Shown piece by piece: positions 24,694 through 31,437 of a DNA stretch of 64,000 nt. This DNA is from Dongia rigui (GTDB taxonomy: Bacteria; Pseudomonadota; Alphaproteobacteria; Dongiales; Dongiaceae), in the NCBI RefSeq assembly GCF_034044635.1, contig NZ_JAXCLX010000002.1, positions 372,001-436,000 of the forward strand, given 5' to 3'. The position numbers and the translations under genes were made by a program. Under the pieces are notes generated by a model. It saw only the letters and a program-made list of their open reading frames with translations, ran no database searches and was not told the origin of the DNA. Positions within the stretch are counted from its first letter, which is position 1; the number at the start of each line of letters is the position of its first letter.

Positions 24694-25974
24694 TTATCGC
24701 TGCCGCATCCAGGCGGCGATGGGCGCCCAGACGTCGGGAGCGGCGGACCGCCCCACCATCATGCCGATATGCCCGGCCGTGGGGACCATTTCATCGATCT
24801 GGCGAAAGCGCCGGGTGAGGGCGCGGGCGCTCTCCGGCGGCACGATGCGGTCGGTGCCGGGAATGACATTGAGCGCCGGGCGGTCGAAGCCCGCCGGATT
24901 GACGACCTTGTCGGCTACTTTCCAGCTCAGTTTCTGCGGCGTGTTCTCGCCATACCAGCCAGTAAGGCATTCGCGCGCCACGGGGGCAGCAAGGCTGATG
25001 CCGTCATTGAGCCAGTCTTCCAGCGCCACGAAGCGCCTGGCGCCATTGCTCGCGGGGTCGAGTGTCCCGAAATGCTGGAATTTCCGAAGCACCTGGAAAG
25101 GATCGAGGCCAGAGAAGAACGCCTGCAGCATGTCGACCGGCAGCTCGCCCAGGATCTGCAGGAGGGGTTCGAGCTGGCGCCCGATCTGGCCCATCATCTG
25201 CGCGTGGCCGGGGTTTTCAGCGTGGAAATCCCAGGGTGTGGCGAGGAGAACCAGGCCCGCGATATCCGCCTGCCGCCGCAGGGCCAGCGCCAGCGCCAGA
25301 TTGCCCCCCATGCAATAGCCGATGATGTGGATCGGCCCGCCCGGTTCGCGCTTTACCGCATCGAGGGCCCCTTCCAAACGCCCGGCGATGTAATCGGTGA
25401 GGTCGAAGCTGCGCTCGATATAGCCGGGCGCATCCCAATCGACGACGAAGGGGTCGAAGCCGTTGGCGCCGAGCCAGCGCAGGAACGAGGCCTCGCGCTC
25501 CAGATCCAGGACGTAATAGCGGTTGACCAGCGACGGGATGACCAGCACGCGGGGCCGCGGCGTCTTGGCGTCCCGCGTGCCGCGGTAATCGCGCAGCTTG
25601 GTGGTCCCTTGATCCCAGAGGACCGGCGCCGGCGCCAAATCGCGCTGGTGGGGATGTTTCCGATAAGCCTCGATCCCGGTGAGCAGCTGGCCGAAGCGCC
25701 GCCGCCCTTCAGCCTGCAGCGCCGCCATCAGGGCCGCCGGATCCGCTTTTTGCAGCTGCGGCGCGAGATCGGCGAGGCTTTGCTGCAGCTGTGCGAGGTT
25801 TGGCGGCAGGGCTGCGTTTGGGCTTGCCGTCCGCCAGTTCTGCAAGGCGTTGTTCAATGCCGGCAAGGCGGCGGCCGAGTTCGTCCAGGTCGCTGCCGCG
25901 AGGCTGAGATGCTGCGGCAGCGGGCGCGGCCCCAGCCGGTGAACTTGGCGCTGTGTCTCCATTTGCGCTGCCAT
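24694..25974 (-). CDS. phaC: poly(3-hydroxyalkanoate) polymerase, short alphaproteobacterial type
   Basis: PHA synthase polymerising (R)-3-hydroxyacyl-CoA on the granule surface. It has 426 residues, shorter than class I enzymes (about 580) and nearer class III PhaC. The lipase-like box with the catalytic cysteine is IIGYCMGGNLALA near residue 225. The catalytic Asp is in IPGTDRIVPPES and the His in TAGHIGMMVG. PSLVNRYYVLDL and VDWDAPG are also typical. The first 88 codons overlap, in another frame, the 3' end of the PhaE-like gene. An in-frame ATG at 25962 is an alternative start. It runs with the PhaE-like gene and away from phaR. Confidence 0.93.
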   Translation of the reverse strand: MAAQMETQRQVHRLGPRPLPQHLSLAAATWTNSAAALPALNNALQNWRTASPNAALPPNLAQLQQSLADLAPQLQKADPAALMAALQAEGRRRFGQLLTGIEAYRKHPHQRDLAPAPVLWDQGTTKLRDYRGTRDAKTPRPRVLVIPSLVNRYYVLDLEREASFLRWLGANGFDPFVVDWDAPGYIERSFDLTDYIAGRLEGALDAVKREPGGPIHIIGYCMGGNLALALALRRQADIAGLVLLATPWDFHAENPGHAQMMGQIGRQLEPLLQILGELPVDMLQAFFSGLDPFQVLRKFQHFGTLDPASNGARRFVALEDWLNDGISLAAPVARECLTGWYGENTPQKLSWKVADKVVNPAGFDRPALNVIPGTDRIVPPESARALTRRFRQIDEMVPTAGHIGMMVGRSAAPDVWAPIAAWMRQR

Positions 25975-26275
25975 GGGCGGTCCCCTTCCACCAATCCTGT
26001 GCCATCCAGTCCTTGGTCATCCGGGTCCAGGCCTTGGTGAGATCGTCGCCCGAACCGCCGGCCTGGCCCATCTGCCCCAGCTGGCTCAGCCACATGCCGG
26101 GGAGCGGCATCGCCGCCATCAGCCGCGCCGCTTGCGCTGCAAGATCGGGGTTGGCGGCGACCGCCGACAGCTGGTCCTGCCACAGATCCAGCAGGCGCCG
26201 CGCCAGTTCATCAAGTTCCGGCACGCTGTCGGGTTTTTCCCCGGCCGTGCCCTGCTTTCCCGCCGAGTCAGTCAT
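25709..26275 (-). CDS. PhaE-like / PHA-associated protein overlapping phaC
   Basis: Protein of 188 residues. The N-terminal half is amphipathic helix with Trp and Gln (LLDLWQDQLSAVA, MWLSQLGQMGQ, WTRMTKDWMAQDWW). A Pro/Ala linker follows, then a heptad-like segment (LDELGRRLAGIEQRLAEL) and a Lys/Ala tail (PKRSPAAKPRTAAAKP). This matches the plan of PhaE subunits and phasin-like proteins next to short PhaC enzymes; the name is inference. It shares 266 bp with phaC in a different frame, and both frames look coding there. It is the first gene of the phaC transcript, 229 bp from the divergent phaR. Confidence 0.65.
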   Translation of the reverse strand: MTDSAGKQGTAGEKPDSVPELDELARRLLDLWQDQLSAVAANPDLAAQAARLMAAMPLPGMWLSQLGQMGQAGGSGDDLTKAWTRMTKDWMAQDWWKGTAHGSANGDTAPSSPAGAAPAAAASQPRGSDLDELGRRLAGIEQRLAELADGKPKRSPAAKPRTAAAKPRRSRAAAAKSGSGGPDGGAAG

Positions 26276-26329
26276 TTAGCGACTATAGCGGCTCCGGCCA
26301 GGGCTGGAAACCCGGCCATGCTGCTGATG

Positions 26330-26470
26330 CTAACACCTGCGTGGGCAGCTGTTTCGCGTTGCAGCGACCGCATTGCCATATGCCCCTCAACTAATGCTAT
26401 GCTGCACCTGCCATGCTGCAGCACGCTGCGGAATCAATTCCGCAATAATGCTGCTGCAGCGCGCCAAAAA
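26330..26470. promoter_or_regulatory. candidate PhaR operator cluster in the phaC/phaR spacer
   Basis: The divergent spacer is unusually rich in TGC/GCA words. CTGC-GTGG-GCAG spans 26337-26348, GTTGCAGC lies near 26359, TGCTGCAGCA (perfect palindrome) spans 26414-26423, GCGGAATCAATTCCGC (7-bp arms) spans 26428-26443, and CTGCTGCAGC spans 26451-26460. PhaR proteins bind TGC-rich and CTGC-N3-GCAG sequence and regulate themselves, so this is a plausible shared operator for phaR and the phaC unit. Confidence 0.5.
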
Positions 26471-26504
26471 GCCAGGTCCATAAGGTTTTACCGCAGGGGA
26501 GTAG

Positions 26505-27152
26505 ATGATGGCTGTGCCAGGTGACCAGAACAAGGGCGACCAAGCCAAAGCCGGCGACAAGCAGGCGCCGGTCCGCATCAAGAAATACGCCAACCGCCGT
26601 CTCTACAACACGGCCACCAGTTCCTACGTGACGCTCGATTACCTGGCGCAGATGGTGCGCGAGGGGCTCGACTTCACGGTCGAGGATGCCAAGTCGGGCG
26701 AGGACATCACCCGCTCGGTGCTGACCCAGATCATCGTCGAAGAGGAATCGAAGGGGCAGAACATGCTGCCCATCAATTTCCTGCGCCAGCTGATCAGCCT
26801 TTACGGCGACAATCTCCAGTTCCTGGTTCCCGGTTATCTGGAAAAGAGCATGGAGAGCTTCGGCGCCAATCAGGAGCAGATTCGCCAGTACATGAAGGAG
26901 AACTTCGCCAACGTCCTGCCGCTCGACCGTCTCGAGGAGATGTCGAAGCAGAACATGGCCTTCTTCCAGCAGGCGATGAGCATGTGGAACCCCTTCAAGG
27001 TCGGCTCGACCGGTCCCGCTTCACCTAGCGGCGACGCGCGGCCGGAAAGTGCCCCGCGCGGCGGCGAGGAACTCTCCGATCTGAAGACCCAGATGCAGGC
27101 CCTGCAGCGGCAGCTGGAACAGCTGACCAAGGCGGGACAGAAGGCGGATTGA
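26505..27152 (+). CDS. phaR: polyhydroxyalkanoate synthesis repressor
   Basis: DNA- and granule-binding repressor of PHB genes, 215 residues. The N-terminal DNA-binding domain is nearly diagnostic: PVRIKKYANRRLYNTATSSY, VTLDYLAQMVREG, GEDITRSVLTQIIVEEE. The PHB-accumulation regulatory domains follow (MLPINFLRQLISLYGDNLQF, VPGYLEKSMESFG), and the protein ends with a heptad helix (DLKTQMQALQRQLEQLTK). Two adjacent ATGs (26505, 26508) are possible starts behind CAGGGGAG. It is divergent from the phaC unit. PhaR leaves DNA when PHB granules form and titrate it. Confidence 0.96.
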   Translation: MMAVPGDQNKGDQAKAGDKQAPVRIKKYANRRLYNTATSSYVTLDYLAQMVREGLDFTVEDAKSGEDITRSVLTQIIVEEESKGQNMLPINFLRQLISLYGDNLQFLVPGYLEKSMESFGANQEQIRQYMKENFANVLPLDRLEEMSKQNMAFFQQAMSMWNPFKVGSTGPASPSGDARPESAPRGGEELSDLKTQMQALQRQLEQLTKAGQKAD

Positions 27153-27171
27153 GCCGCTGGCATGTCCTTAC

Positions 27172-27262
27172 CGTCATGGTCGGCGCAGGCCGACCATCCA
27201 CGAGTTTGCTGGTGAGTGAAGAAGGTAAGTCGTGGATGGTCGGCCTGCGCCGACCATGACGA
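27172..27262. repeat. family D palindromic repeat, inverted pair (copies 3 and 4)
   Basis: Copy 3 (27172-27206, reverse) and copy 4 (27229-27262, forward) share the core GGTCGGC/GCCGACC and the CGTGGATGG flank. Only 22 bp separate them, so the pair could form a long stem. It fills the spacer between phaR and the hydrolase gene. Confidence 0.85.
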
Positions 27263-27282
27263 GCTAGGAACAAGGCGAAAGA

Positions 27283-28086
27283 ATGCGCGCGCAGATCAAC
27301 GGCACCGAGCTGTTCATCACGGTGTCGGGACAGGAAGATAGACCGGCCCTCATTCTCGGCCACTCGCTGGCCACCAGCCATGAAATGTGGGGCCTGCAGG
27401 CGACGCTCTTCGCGCGCCATTTCCGTGTCGTCAACTTCGATATGCGCGGCCACGGCGCCAGTGCGGTGCCGGGTGGTGCCTACACCATCGACCAGTTGGC
27501 CGACGACGTGATCGGGGTTGCCGATCATCTGCGGCTGAAGCGCTTCCACTTTGCCGGGCTTTCCATCGGCGGCCTGATCGGCCAGTCGCTGGGCTACCGG
27601 CATGGCGACCGGCTGGAGAAACTCATCCTCTCCAGCACCTTCACCGGCATCAACGGGCCGGACGCGGTCAAGCTGTGGACCGATCGTGCGGCTGCCGTGC
27701 GCGCCAGCGGGCCGGAAGGCCAGGCCGACGGCACGATGTCGCGCTGGCTGTCGGCCGAGTTCCAGAAAGCCAACCCGCAGACCGCGCAATGGATTCGCGA
27801 CCTCATTACCTCGACGCCGGCCAATGGCTATGCCGGCTGCGCCGATGCGATCCGGGATATGAATCTCTCTGCTGAGAAGCTTGCCGCGATCAAGGTGCCG
27901 ACCTTGGTGATCGCCGGCGAAAAGGATCCCGGTGCCACACCGGCCGAGGCAGCCAAGATCGCCGCCGCCATTCCGAACGCCAAAGCCTTCGTCATGCCGG
28001 GCGGCTATCACCTGTGCAACGTCGAAACGCCGCACCTCTTCAACGAGACGGTGCTGGCCTTCCTCCTCGGCGGAAAGAATGGCTGA
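27283..28086 (+). CDS. alpha/beta hydrolase, PcaD-like
   Basis: Hydrolase of 267 residues. The nucleophile elbow is FAGLSIGGLIGQ (Ser in GLSIGG). The oxyanion HG motif appears as LILGHSLATSHEMW and the conserved RGHG as DMRGHGASAVP. The acid is in IAGEKDPGATP and the histidine in GGYHLCNVETP. These segments match 3-oxoadipate enol-lactonase and related lactonases, but no other beta-ketoadipate gene is nearby, so the substrate is open. The EamA gene starts 16 bp downstream on the same strand. Confidence 0.88.
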   Translation: MRAQINGTELFITVSGQEDRPALILGHSLATSHEMWGLQATLFARHFRVVNFDMRGHGASAVPGGAYTIDQLADDVIGVADHLRLKRFHFAGLSIGGLIGQSLGYRHGDRLEKLILSSTFTGINGPDAVKLWTDRAAAVRASGPEGQADGTMSRWLSAEFQKANPQTAQWIRDLITSTPANGYAGCADAIRDMNLSAEKLAAIKVPTLVIAGEKDPGATPAEAAKIAAAIPNAKAFVMPGGYHLCNVETPHLFNETVLAFLLGGKNG

Positions 28087-28101
28087 CGGGGTCGGTACCC
28101 C

Positions 28102-28989
28102 ATGATCGGCACCGACGCGGCATCACCCAACACCATCCTGATGCGCGGCGTGCCGGTGCTCTTCGTCCTCCTGTGGGCGACGGGCTTTCTCGTCGCGCGT
28201 TACGCCATTCCCTACGCGCCGCCCTTTACTTTGCTGGTGATCCGCTTTGCCTGCGCCTCGGCGATGATGGCGGGGATCGGCTTCGTCTTCGGCGCGCGCT
28301 GGCCACGGACCTGGCGCGAATGCACGCATATCGTCGTCACCGGGATCCTGTTGCAGGCTGTCTATCTTGGCGGCTGTTATGGCGCGATCTACGCGGGATT
28401 GCCGGCCGGCATGGTAGCCCTCATCGCCGGCCTGCAGCCGATTGTCACGGCCGCATTGGCAGGTCCATTGCTGGGCGAAAGGCTGAAGCCATTGCAATGG
28501 CTGGGCGCCGCGTTGGGCTTCATCGGCCTCACCATGGTGATCTGGCACAAGCTGGCCTTCGACAGCGGCCATCTCTGGGCACTGTTCTTTGCCTTCGTGC
28601 AGCTCTTTGGCATCACCGCGGCAACGCTCTATCAAAAGCGCTTCAGCCCCAACGCCGATCTCAAGGCCGGTGCTGCGATCCAATACGCGGCGGCGACACT
28701 TGTGCTGTTGCCGGTCATGTTCTGGGTCGGCGTGGGTCACGTCGACTGGCAGCCGCAATTCATCGCCGCCATGGCCTGGATCATCATCGTGCTGTCCGGC
28801 ATCTCGATCGCGCTCCTCACCTGGATGATCCAGCGCGGTGCCGCATCGAAAGTGGCGAGCCTCTTTTACCTGACGCCGCCGGGCGCGGCCCTTGGCGCGT
28901 TCTTGTGGTTCGACGAGCGCCTGGACGCCCTGGCTCTCTCCGGCATGGGTGTCGTGGCACTCGGCGTCTTCCTGGTGAACAGGAAATGA
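28102..28989 (+). CDS. EamA family (DMT) transporter
   Basis: Ten-helix inner-membrane transporter of 295 residues. The first EamA repeat shows VLFVLLWATGFLVARYAIPYAPP and IYAGLPAGMVALIAGLQP; the second shows GITAATLYQKRF, SGISIALLTWMIQRGAAS and the closing FDERLDALALSGMGVVALGV. It probably exports a metabolite. The stop codon overlaps the chaC ATG (ATGA, 28986-28989), so both are coupled, and the upstream hydrolase is likely in the same transcript. Confidence 0.92.
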   Translation: MIGTDAASPNTILMRGVPVLFVLLWATGFLVARYAIPYAPPFTLLVIRFACASAMMAGIGFVFGARWPRTWRECTHIVVTGILLQAVYLGGCYGAIYAGLPAGMVALIAGLQPIVTAALAGPLLGERLKPLQWLGAALGFIGLTMVIWHKLAFDSGHLWALFFAFVQLFGITAATLYQKRFSPNADLKAGAAIQYAAATLVLLPVMFWVGVGHVDWQPQFIAAMAWIIIVLSGISIALLTWMIQRGAASKVASLFYLTPPGAALGAFLWFDERLDALALSGMGVVALGVFLVNRK

Positions 28990-29567
28990 CCGAAGAGGAG
29001 ATGATCGAGAAACGCCGCTATCGCCCCAATCCGGGCGAAGAGCTGCGCGTCTTCGCCTATGGCTCGCTGATGTGGCGGCCGGATTTCCCGTTTATCGATA
29101 TCCAGCCCGCAACACTTTACGGCTATCACCGCGCCTTCTGCATCACCTCGACGCATTATCGCGGTTCGGAGGCGCATCCGGGTCTCGTTCTGGGCCTTGA
29201 TCGTGGCGGACAATGTCTGGGGCGCCTCTACCGCGTTTCCTCGCTCGATGCCGAAAAGGCTGCCGATTATCTGCACCGGCGCGAGATGGTGACTGGCGTC
29301 TATATCCCGCGGCTGGTGAATGTCCGCATTGCCGACGGGCAGGATTTGACAGCGCTAACTTTCATCGCCGACCGCACGCATCCGCAATATGCCGGCAAGC
29401 TGTCGGTGGAAGAGGCGGTCGAGAAAATCCGCGATGCCGTGGGCATTGCCGGACCGAACATCGATTACCTGCGCAACACCGTGCAGCATCTCGATGAGAT
29501 GGGCATCAGCGATTGTGCATTGCATCGCATTTTACGCATGATCGACGGCGATAAAGCGGCTAAATAG
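28986..29567 (+). CDS. chaC: gamma-glutamylcyclotransferase, ChaC family
   Basis: Cytoplasmic enzyme of 193 residues that cleaves glutathione to 5-oxoproline and Cys-Gly. The substrate loop YGSLMWRP is in LRVFAYGSLMWRPDFP. The strand GYHRAFCITSTHYRG and the stretch GLVLGLDRGGQCLGRLYRV are family-typical, and the catalytic Glu lies in LHRREMVTGVY. GPNIDYLRNTVQHL forms the C-terminal helix. The ATG at 28986 sits inside the EamA stop; the open frame reaches further upstream only as an out-of-frame reading of EamA. Confidence 0.93.
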   Translation: MTEEEMIEKRRYRPNPGEELRVFAYGSLMWRPDFPFIDIQPATLYGYHRAFCITSTHYRGSEAHPGLVLGLDRGGQCLGRLYRVSSLDAEKAADYLHRREMVTGVYIPRLVNVRIADGQDLTALTFIADRTHPQYAGKLSVEEAVEKIRDAVGIAGPNIDYLRNTVQHLDEMGISDCALHRILRMIDGDKAAK

Positions 29568-29597
29568 ACCCCCATCCGTCACAAGGCTGGGCACATC

Positions 29598-30878
29598 ATG
29601 GGGCCGTTCGAACATCCGAAGAATTCCTATTACGCCGCCACCGCCAATGCGTTCCAGCGTCTGGAACCGCTTTCCGGCAGTGTCGCGGCGGATGTCTGCG
29701 TGATCGGCGGCGGCTTCACCGGGCTATCCGCGGCCCTGCATCTCGCCGAGCGCGGCTACAAGGTCGTGTTGCTGGAACAGGCGCGCATCGGCTGGGGTGC
29801 TTCGGGCCGCAATGGCGGGCAGATCAACATGGGCCTGCGCAAAGGTCCGGAAGATCTCGTTGCCGCTTTCGGTGAGGCGCGCGCCAAGCTGCTCTTCGAC
29901 ATGAGCGAAGAAGCGCGGCAGTTGATTGCGGACCGCGTCGCCAAGCACAACATCGCCTGCGATTTGAAACCCGGCACGCTGCATGTCGCCAGCAAGGCGC
30001 GCGACCAGGCCTGGATGGAAGACGAGGTCGCCTGCCTCGAGCGTGTCTATGGCTACAAAGGCATCAAGTTCCTCGACAAGCAGCAGACCCGCGCCGAGCT
30101 CGGCTCCGACATCTTCCATGCCGGTGTCAAGGATTCGGGCGGTGGCCATCTGCATCCGCTGAACTATGCGCTGGGTCTTGCCAAGGCCGCGATCGACGCC
30201 GGCGCCGTGCTGCATGAGCAAAGCCATGTGGTGCGGATCGAGAAGGGCGAGATCAACCGTGTCGTGACCACGCAGGGCGAGGTCCAGGCGAAATACGTTG
30301 TCCTTGCCTGCAACGCCTATCTTGGCGATCTCGAACCACGCATTGCCGGCAAGATCATGCCGATCGCCAATTTCATCGTCGGCACCGAGCCGTTGAACGA
30401 GAATGAAGCCCGGGACGCCATCACCCACGACGTCTGCGTCTGCGACACCAAATTCGTGGTGAGCTATTGGCGCCTCTCCGCCGACCGGCGCATCCTGTTC
30501 GGCGGCGGCGAGCGCTACAACACGCAACCGCCCGCCGATATCGGCGCCTTCGTGCAGCCCTATCTTGCCCGGGTCTATCCGCAATATGCCCATAAGCGCA
30601 TCGATTTCGGCTGGGGCGGGATGCTCGCCATCACCGCCTCGCGCCTGCCGCAATTCGGGCGCATGGGAAATGTCTTCTTCGCCCATGGCTATTCCGGGCA
30701 AGGGGTGGCGCTCACCGGGCTTGCCGGCAAGCTCATCGCCGAGGCGATCGCCGGGACGGCGGAGCGGTTTGACGTGTTCTCGTCGATCCGCCACCAGACT
30801 TTCCCCGGCGGCACGCTGCTGCGCCACCCACTGCTGGTCGCCGCCATGCTGTGGTACGCGCTGCGCGATCGGATCTGA
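29598..30878 (+). CDS. puuB: FAD-dependent amine oxidase, gamma-glutamylputrescine oxidase-like
   Basis: Flavoenzyme of 426 residues. The N-terminal FAD motif is VCVIGGGFTGLSAALHLAERG, then EQARIGWGASGRNGGQI, the fingerprint of the PuuB-like group. HLHPLNYALGLAKAAI and the C-terminal GYSGQGVALTGLAGKLIAE complete the flavin site. PuuB oxidises gamma-glutamylputrescine to the aldehyde, which an aldehyde dehydrogenase then oxidises. Two ALDH genes follow downstream, but no gamma-glutamylputrescine synthetase is in the window, so the physiological substrate is inferred. It follows chaC by 30 bp. Confidence 0.85.
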   Translation: MGPFEHPKNSYYAATANAFQRLEPLSGSVAADVCVIGGGFTGLSAALHLAERGYKVVLLEQARIGWGASGRNGGQINMGLRKGPEDLVAAFGEARAKLLFDMSEEARQLIADRVAKHNIACDLKPGTLHVASKARDQAWMEDEVACLERVYGYKGIKFLDKQQTRAELGSDIFHAGVKDSGGGHLHPLNYALGLAKAAIDAGAVLHEQSHVVRIEKGEINRVVTTQGEVQAKYVVLACNAYLGDLEPRIAGKIMPIANFIVGTEPLNENEARDAITHDVCVCDTKFVVSYWRLSADRRILFGGGERYNTQPPADIGAFVQPYLARVYPQYAHKRIDFGWGGMLAITASRLPQFGRMGNVFFAHGYSGQGVALTGLAGKLIAEAIAGTAERFDVFSSIRHQTFPGGTLLRHPLLVAAMLWYALRDRI

Positions 30879-30884
30879 TCTAAC

Positions 30885-30930
30885 ACCCCCTTACCCCGCG
30901 ATAGCGGGGAGAGGGTCGGGGTGAGGGGCG
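30885..30930. repeat. GC-rich palindromic repeat, family F copy 2
   Basis: CCCCCTTACCCCGCGATAGC then GGGGAGAGGGTCGGGGTGAG. It shares the CCCCGC-GATAGCGGGG hairpin with copies near 38725 and 54010. Confidence 0.75.
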
Positions 30931-30993
30931 TGTGCACCGTCTTCCTCAATAATTCCAAATCCTTGCCCCACCTTGTCATCGGCCTTTGACCTA

Positions 30994-31017
30994 CGTTATA
31001 TTCCAAAAGATATAACG
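30994..31017. promoter_or_regulatory. Mo-box-like palindrome (candidate ModE site)
   Basis: CGTTATAT and ATATAACG are perfect 8-bp arms separated by 8 bases. This equals the arm sequence and spacing of ModE sites at modA promoters, which control molybdate uptake. It is followed after 15 bases by an ATG with AGAGG at 31025. No molybdate gene lies nearby. The identification is by pattern. Confidence 0.5.
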
Positions 31018-31046
31018 AACCCAACAGAGGCCATGACCTTGCAGAT

Positions 31047-31370
31047 CTACGGCGATCCGCTTCGCGACCAGTTGTCGGAACCAACATGAACCGCCTTGAT
31101 TACCTTGCCACCGGCTCGCCCTTCCACAGCAGCCGAGGGGCAGAACTGTTGCATCACGATGCTGGGCTGGATGTGCGAGCCGGCCTTGTGCTTTTCTCTG
31201 TTGATTGCATCAGCCATGATGCTATGCATGCCTTGAAGCGCCTCTGTCGCCAGGCCGGCAAACGATATCTGCCACTCCGCAGCGCTGGCCTTACAACCCT
31301 CCTCGCTGCCTTGCGCACTGCGCGTCCAGTCGAAGTCGGTGCCGCTTTCTGACGATTTCGCGGCGGCCAT
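31047..31370 (-). CDS. doubtful 107-residue frame
   Basis: A minus-strand frame starting MAAAKSSESGTDFDWTRSAQ, with GGAG 10 bases upstream of the ATG at 31370. It contains an amphipathic stretch (EWQISFAGLATEALQGMH) that faintly recalls a phasin helix, then a tail without recognisable order. Codon use is mixed. It could be a small gene or a remnant; I recognise no family. It is divergent from the ALDH gene. Confidence 0.3.
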   Translation of the reverse strand: MAAAKSSESGTDFDWTRSAQGSEEGCKASAAEWQISFAGLATEALQGMHSIMADAINREKHKAGSHIQPSIVMQQFCPSAAVEGRAGGKVIKAVHVGSDNWSRSGSP

Positions 31371-31437
31371 CCTCCCTAAGCTCCCATCACTTCCTGCAAA
31401 GACGCCAATCCCTTTCATTGAGAACAAGAGAGTCGCC

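Larger units (their letters stand above)
30879..31437. other. 559-bp intergenic stretch with a Mo-box-like palindrome and eroded reading frames
   Basis: After the puuB-like stop comes a family F repeat (30885-30930), then a Mo-box-like palindrome (30994-31017). An ATG with an AGAGG site follows at 31033 and opens only 18 codons (MTLQIYGDPLRDQ...) before a stop. A weak minus-strand frame covers 31047-31370. The ALDH gene begins at 31438. No full gene can be defended. Confidence 0.6.

Noticed and set aside
31033-31089. A small gene starting MTLQIYGDP, like a GST or modA beginning
   Set aside because: It stops after 18 codons, and no frame continues any recognisable family; kept only as part of the eroded intergenic region.
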